From the NCBI GenBank assembly GCA_033398695.1, contig CM065812.1, positions 137,584,858 through 137,648,857 on the forward strand: 64,000 nucleotides of DNA. Direction: 5' to 3'. Below are positions 59,232-64,000 of the stretch, in pieces. The translations under genes were made by a program, and so were the position numbers. Origin of the DNA: Orobanche coerulescens. Taxonomy: Eukaryota > Streptophyta > Magnoliopsida > Lamiales > Orobanchaceae. The notes below the pieces were generated by a model. That model was given only the letters and a program-made list of their open reading frames with translations. It did no database searches and was not told where the DNA came from. Position 1 is the stretch's first letter. The number at the start of each line of letters is the position of its first letter.

Positions 59232-60152
59232 TTGCTGGATATGGCTTCGGGTGAGTAACAAACAAAATGCGAGAGCACGTCTGAGGGAATGTAAATAACA
59301 CAAGATTTGCCGGGGTTGTTAGTCCCGGGCTTGAATGCTCTCGCGAGATATTATTAATACGAATACTTGGGGGTAGAGATATTAATGTAAGAGTACAATT
59401 ACAATGAGTGTAAAGACCCTAGTTATCTAGCTCTTGAGTGCTGCTCTGTGAGTTCTTGAACTGTAGGGATTTATCGTTTCTGCCGACCGTCTTTTGGTTA
59501 AGAGGCTCTGAGAGAGAAATCCTAGACAGAGTCAAGAGAAAAGCCGAGAGAAAAAGCCGAGAGGTTTCTAAGTGCAGGAAGCCTTCTATTTATAGGAGAG
59601 GAGGTAGCTGGGATGTCTTGATCCCGAGTGGGCGATCGCCTTTCTTGTATTATAATAAGTGGGCGATCGTCTCAGCACATGGGTTGGTCTCTTTAAAGTC
59701 TGCAGCAGCTGCTGGCAGCCGAATGTGCGAAGCAATGAGATGGCAACACGCATCTTAAGTAGCTGTCTTCGGAGGTCCCTCCTAGGACCTTTCGGCGGGT
59801 CTGTCGGTAAGTGAGGCAGTCCTTGTCGTTGACAGCTGTTGATGGGCTGGAGTCAAAGATCCTTGTTCTGCAGCGCCTTTTCCAGATCTGCACGTGGGCC
59901 TCTATCCCGAAATTGGGTCTTCGCAGACTTGACGGATGTTGGCTTTACACGTGGCATGAGGCGGTCGTCCTTGTCGGGCGCCAAATTCGATCGCCAGGTG
60001 CCAAGAGACGATCACCTTGGATGTCGATCGCTCGGCACTTGGACTTGATCTGGGATCTCCGTTTGGCAAGTGGTCTTGGTTCATCTGACGCTGACTCGGT
60101 CGCTCGGCCCTTATGACGATCACCGTGGAGGTGTGTTAATCGCGACACAACA
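59232..60152 (-). repeat. internal, truncated LTR within element X
   Basis: Homologous to the X LTRs from about 40 bp inside the 31922 end up to the ACACAACA end at 60152. It retains the TATA box (CTATAAATAG on the minus strand, 59595-59586). It is followed on the plus strand by 60153-60285, which matches the sequence beside the 3' LTR (45641 onward). Confidence 0.9.
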
Positions 60153-60285
60153 ATTGCCCCCCAGCTCGCTCCGATGTTAAAGGCATTGGGAGAGGTGGTT
60201 TTCCCAGCGATCGCTTGATTTAGACGAGCGACTTATCGTTTTATGGACCAGACGATCGTTTTCTTGAGCGGACTGATTCTTGGTT

Positions 60286-60448
60286 CAGCTCTTGTGATCT
60301 TCAATTTTGCAGATTCCTCGAGGGAGGCTGACCATATCGACCTAGAGGAACCGTGCACGGTCGCAGAGTTCGATGGACCGACCTCCGTGACCATGTCTTG
60401 TGCACGAGCGACATTCCACCCGTAGGTTTCTCTCGCGACTCACTTTAT
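60286..60448 (+). pseudogene. probable last-exon remnant of a second antisense gene copy
   Basis: After the homology to the 3' LTR flank ends, TTCAATTTTGCAG resembles a splice acceptor. About 100 bp of open sequence then leads to the start of the direct repeat, the same place where copy 1 follows the gene end at 58835. This suggests an antisense gene deleted except for its end. Weak evidence. Confidence 0.35.
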
Positions 60449-60845
60449 TGTAAGGGTCCTCCGTAGGCTGCGATCGCCTCGTATTTAAATGAAGGGCGAG
60501 CTGTCTCGGTCTGGAGGAGTCCTTGCACGGGGCATCGTCGGATTAATCGACTCCACGACTGCGGCTTGTTAGCACTTTTCTACCTCGGATCGTCATGTTA
60601 GATGGCGATCCTCGACGGTATACATTGTGATAGGGGTAGGGACGCGTCGCATTGTCCGCGCCCACCATGTTAGATGATGGACCTTTGAGGGTGGGCGAGC
60701 GTGTCCACAGATCTGTTTGGAGGGTCCTTCGGCTACGCCCACCTCGTATTTAAACGAAGGGCGAGCGATCGCAGCCCAAAGGAACCTTGCATGGATGAAG
60801 CTGTCGGTTCCATCGACCTTCAGGACCATGGATGCACTCTTCTAC
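60449..60845. repeat. direct repeat, copy 2
   Basis: Matches 58835-59231. A part (GATCGTCATGTTAGAT) recurs again at about 60850-60960, so there is a shorter nested repeat. From 60960 to 61206 I see only non-coding sequence downstream of gag. Confidence 0.82.
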
Positions 60846-61206
60846 CTCGGATCGTCATGTTAGATAGCGATCCTCGATGGTATACATTGTGGTGGGGGAG
60901 GCGATCTCGTGCCTAGGTCCATCATGTTGGATGTTGAACTTTAGAGGGCGAGCGAGTCCTCCATTTTTGGAGATGTTGCTTGGGCAGCAGCCTTTCGTTT
61001 GACATGGTGGAAACTGGGGAAAGTCCTCCGAGGTTTCCACCTCTTGATTGAAACATAAAGATCTGGCCGCCAGGGTCGATCGGGGGGATCGACTAGTACA
61101 GGTCTTCCGGCTCGCCGTGCTTGATTCTAGCGATCGGGTTGGAAGACTGATGATCGTCGTTCGGTCACCGATCGCGACCCTTGATCCTTTTCGCCCGGGG
61201 CTCCGG

Positions 61207-62763
61207 CTAATTGACTAGACTGTCCAGCTTGCCCTCCTCGAACAATCTCCATAGTTGTATGAGGAGGTCGCGGCATTGGTCGGTGTTGTGGCCGGGACTC
61301 TTGTGGTAAGCACAAAACTTGTTGCGGTCCAGATGACCGTTGTCCCTTATCGCCTTCGGCTTGCTTAGCCGCTCGCGCCTCTGGATGGCGTAGAAAATAT
61401 GGGCCGGAGATAGATTGAGGTTGTGGTGGAGATGGGCTTCCACATCCTCGAAGGTCCTGAAATCACCAGGTGTCTTGGCGACCGCCTTTTTGAACTTAGT
61501 GATCGCCATCTCTGCCCCCTCGCCTTGGCGAAGGGCGAGCAACCTCCGCCTGGCCAAAAAGTCTGCAGCCTTGGCGCGGAATATCGCGTAGGTCAGGGGG
61601 ATGTCCTTCATAAGGTGCCTGAACATGGGTGAAAGACCACTGAATCCCCATAGGACCGAGTAGAGGGCGATCTCGTCGCTTACGGGCTCGCCATTGAGGA
61701 TTATCTCATCCACCCGGTCGATGTAGTCTTCATCGGACTCGTCTTCCCCCTGCCTGATCTTCATCATGCAGTGGGGACCTTCTGGTCGAGCGACCTTGGC
61801 GGCGAAGTACGATGTGAGGTCGTTCACCAGTTGTTCAAAGGAACTGATGGATCACGGTGGCAATGAGATATACCACCTATGGGCCAGATCGTCCAGCGTT
61901 AACGGGAACATTCGGCACCTGGTCGCGTCTGATGCCCCGCATCCGGTCATGTAGATCCGGAACTTGCTCAGGTGAGTCTCGGGGTCTGATCTCCCCTCGT
62001 ACAAAGGTGTTTGAGGAGGAACGATCCTTGGCTGCACGGGGGCAAGTTCGATCTGGACCGCGAGCGGCTCACTCGGCCCGGCGATCTTTCTCTTGGCGCC
62101 TGCCCCAGTTTCTAGGAGCGCCTTCATGTCATCGAGTTGGAGTTGCATTGCGGTCATCGACGTAGCTTGGTCGCTCGTGGTTTGGCTCTCGGAGCGGGAG
62201 CCGAGGCGATCGTGTACTGATCTCCTGGCTCCGCGGTAGGCGATGAGGTCGTCGCCTCCGATCTTGGTTCTTCGGCGAGGGGGAGCTAAGTGGCCTACCT
62301 GCCTTTTGGGAGTCGGGTATGTCGAACTCCTGGTGACGGATTCGGGCTCCGTCATCTCATAGCAGGGGCCAGAATGCCCCGGTCATGGGTCGCTTCCTAG
62401 GCGGCTGAAAATGGAACCGTCCCGCCTCGCGAGTGCTTTTCATCGTGAATCGGGGCTTCGTGACGATTGCTCGACAAGTAACCCCTTGAGCTTCCGTTTG
62501 CCCGCGTGGCGGATGGATGAGGGGGTTATAGCGGGCGCTTCGCATGCTCTCCGTCGCTCCCATAGGATGGCCATGGCCTCCTTGATCTGTTCCGCCGTTT
62601 GGAACTGATCGAGCGAGAGGCTAGGGTCATCCCTCGGGGGCGGGATCGAGAGTCTCGCGCCGCCGCGGCTACCCTCCACCGTAGGTTGGGGCTCATATTG
62701 AGCCGGAATAAGGGGTCCAGCGGATCGTAGAGTGGCTCTCTTCGATGTGGTGGCAAACGTCAT
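61207..62763 (-). pseudogene. gag: gag of element X (Tat-like)
   Basis: Three pieces on the minus strand: 62763-62440 (N-terminal, MTFATTSKRATLRSAG), 62355-61852 and 61827-61207. The second and third carry the gag core: PLYEGRSDPETHLSKFRIYM, GCGASDATRCRMFPLTLDD, and then GEDESDEDYIDRVDEII. Near the end CAYHKSPGHNTDQC is a CX2HX4HX4C finger, the variant common in Tat-lineage gag. The frame stops at 61207 soon after the finger and no protease follows, unlike autonomous relatives. Frame changes lie near 62400 and 61840. The product would be capsid and nucleocapsid only. Confidence 0.88.
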
Positions 62764-62870
62764 GATGTCGAAGGCTTTGCTTGAAAAACAGTGAGTATTT
62801 CTTCAAGTATATGCTCCGGAGAACAGTGAGTGATCTTCGAAACGGTCGGAAAGAAAAATGAAGGTAGATT

Positions 62871-62888
62871 CCCCTTCCTCTAGCGCCA
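62871..62888 (-). other. primer-binding-site candidate of element X
   Basis: The minus strand reads TGGCGCTAGAGGAAGGGG, two bases after the LTR end. It begins TGG as tRNA primer sites do, but I cannot assign the tRNA. Confidence 0.6.
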
Positions 62889-62890
62889 AT

Positions 62891-63848
62891 TATTGTTACC
62901 AAAAATATTATTCGGAAGGAATTGCTGGAATGGAAGAGTAACAAACAAATGCGAGAGCACGTCCGTGGGGAAGTAAATAACACAAGATTCGTCGGGGTTG
63001 TTAGTCCCGGGCTTGAATGCTCTGCGACATATTATTAATACGAATACTTGGGAGTATAAATATTAATATTAGAGTACAATTACAATGAGTGTAAAGACCC
63101 TAGTTATCTAGCTCTTGAGAGCTGATGATTGTCGGAAGAACCATAGTTGATGTTCTGTGAGTTCTTGTAACAACGATGGAGTGCTGTGTTGACTGTGAGG
63201 AATCGACGGTCTCTCACTGTGTGAATTAGCTGAACTCTCGTATGGAAATAATTTCTGAACTTCTGAACCGAAACCATTTTTCAGTTGCTGAAGGTTTCCT
63301 ATTTATAGGAGGGGAAGTCGTTGGGCGATCGCCTCTACTGTATTATAATAAGCGGGCGATCGTCATTAGCACATGGGTTGGTCTCCTTAAAGTCCGCAGT
63401 AGCTGCTGGCAGCCGGATGTACGAACCAATGAGAAGACAACACGCGTCCGATGTCACTGTCTCGGGAGGTCCCACCTAGGACTTTCAGCGGGTCTGTCGG
63501 TAGGTGAGGCAGTCCTTGTCATTGACAGCTGTTGATGGGCTGGAGTCAAAGATCCTTAATCCGCGGCGCCATTCGCGGATCTGCACGTAGGTCTTCGCTT
63601 TGAGATCCGATCTTCGTAGAAATGACGGATGATGGCCTTATACGGGGCATAGGACGGTCGTCCTTGGTCGGGCACCAGAGTCGATCGCTAGGTGCCAAGA
63701 GGCGATCGCCCTGGACCTCGATCGCTCGGTACCTGATCTCAGTCAGGACTCTTAGCTTGGCAAGTCTGCCTTGGATTATTTGATGTTGTATTTGGTCACT
63801 CGGCCCTTACACCGATCGCCATCGAGGCGTATAAATCGCCGCACAACA
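62891..63848 (-). repeat. 5' LTR of element X
   Basis: It starts on the minus strand TGTTGTGCGGCG at 63848 and ends at 62891. A TATA box CTATAAATAG lies at 63308-63299, with many GCGATCGC/GCGATCGTC strings upstream of it (63320-63840). The terminal dinucleotide at 62891 is TA rather than TG on the plus strand, a single change from the other LTR. Confidence 0.9.
63299..63308 (-). promoter_or_regulatory. element X LTR TATA box
   Basis: CTATAAATAG on the minus strand, conserved at 59595-59586 and nearly so at 45124-45114. Confidence 0.65.
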
Positions 63849-63853
63849 TCTGG

Positions 63854-64000
63854 GAAGACTCGGTCTTATCTAGGCATTGAGCTAGAACATCGAGCTAGTG
63901 GAATCCTCATCCACCCGGCTGCCTATATGTCCAAAAGAAAATCAGGCGTTTTAATATGGACAAGGAACATACAATTAGCACTCCCATGATTGGTCATAAC
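63854..64000 (+). pseudogene. copia-1 reverse transcriptase, third fragment
   Basis: It resumes after element X and its TCTGG copy with GKTRSYLGIELEHRASGI and LIHPAAYMSK, the RVT_2 segment that follows the YVDD box in copia elements. It runs off the right edge, so the rest of copia-1 and its 3' LTR lie beyond the window. Confidence 0.9.

Larger units (their letters stand above)
31922..63848 (-). mobile_element. element X: composite, pol-less Tat-like Ty3/gypsy element
   Basis: Perfect TCTGG duplications flank 31922-63848. On the minus strand: 5' LTR (63848-62891), primer-like site (62888-62871), gag in three frames (62763-61207), repeats, an internal truncated LTR (60152-59232), repeats again, a gene on the opposite strand (46168-58851), a purine tract and the 3' LTR (45640-44940 plus 32161-31922). 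The Tat identity rests on the gag with its CX2HX4HX4C finger and on the antisense gene with Transposase_28-like sequence, both known from Tat-lineage elements. No protease, RT or integrase of X is present. Copia-2 and an Athila element are nested in it. Confidence 0.88.

Overview
The window is plant nuclear heterochromatin: a dense nest of LTR retrotransposons with no host gene that I can recognise. The plant assignment rests on Athila-type Ty3/gypsy elements with a tRNA-Asp primer site, a Tat-type gag with an antisense gene, plant Ty1/copia polyproteins, long-LTR Ty3-like elements with an initiator-tRNA-Met-like primer site, and Stowaway- and Mutator-type MITEs. I cannot name the species. All element genes are at least lightly broken, so they are annotated as pseudogenes except where an ORF is long and clean.

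Left part (1-15.2 kb). Positions 1-2622 are the LTR and primer site of a minus-strand long-LTR element that runs off the left edge. It sits inside the pol gene of an old, AT-rich, minus-strand Athila-like element (2623 to about 8286). A short non-genic stretch holds a foldback MITE with a 9-bp target duplication (9061-9448). A small, complete Ty3/gypsy element follows (9798-14697, LTRs 274 bp, TSD aaatt), then a Stowaway-like MITE (14870-15159).

Right part (15.2-64 kb) is one nest. The outermost layer is a decayed plus-strand Ty1/copia element (copia-1) whose reverse transcriptase is split into pieces at 19.7-20.1 kb, 31.83-31.92 kb and 63.85-64 kb. The first gap is a plus-strand solo LTR (20114-31828, TSD gtata), itself split by a complete non-coding minus-strand element with 3.1-kb LTRs (22222-30688, TSD acgag). 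The second gap is a 32-kb minus-strand Tat-like element, here called X (31922-63848, TSD tctgg). X contains copia-2 (32162-44939) inside its 3' LTR, a solo LTR (37347-40571, TSD caaac) inside copia-2, and a nearly complete Athila element (46742-57217) inside its antisense gene. Nesting therefore reaches four levels.

X has a gag gene but no pol. It carries a spliced-looking antisense gene with its own TATA box and Transposase_28-like features, and an extra internal LTR, so it is a composite non-autonomous element.

The most interesting signals are not genes. The long-LTR families share one layout: a family-specific GC-rich palindrome array directly upstream of the TATA box, a transcribed minisatellite about 1 kb downstream of it, and then two adjacent hairpins whose stems show compensatory changes between copies. 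Athila and X also carry their own CpG-rich palindromes upstream of their TATA boxes.
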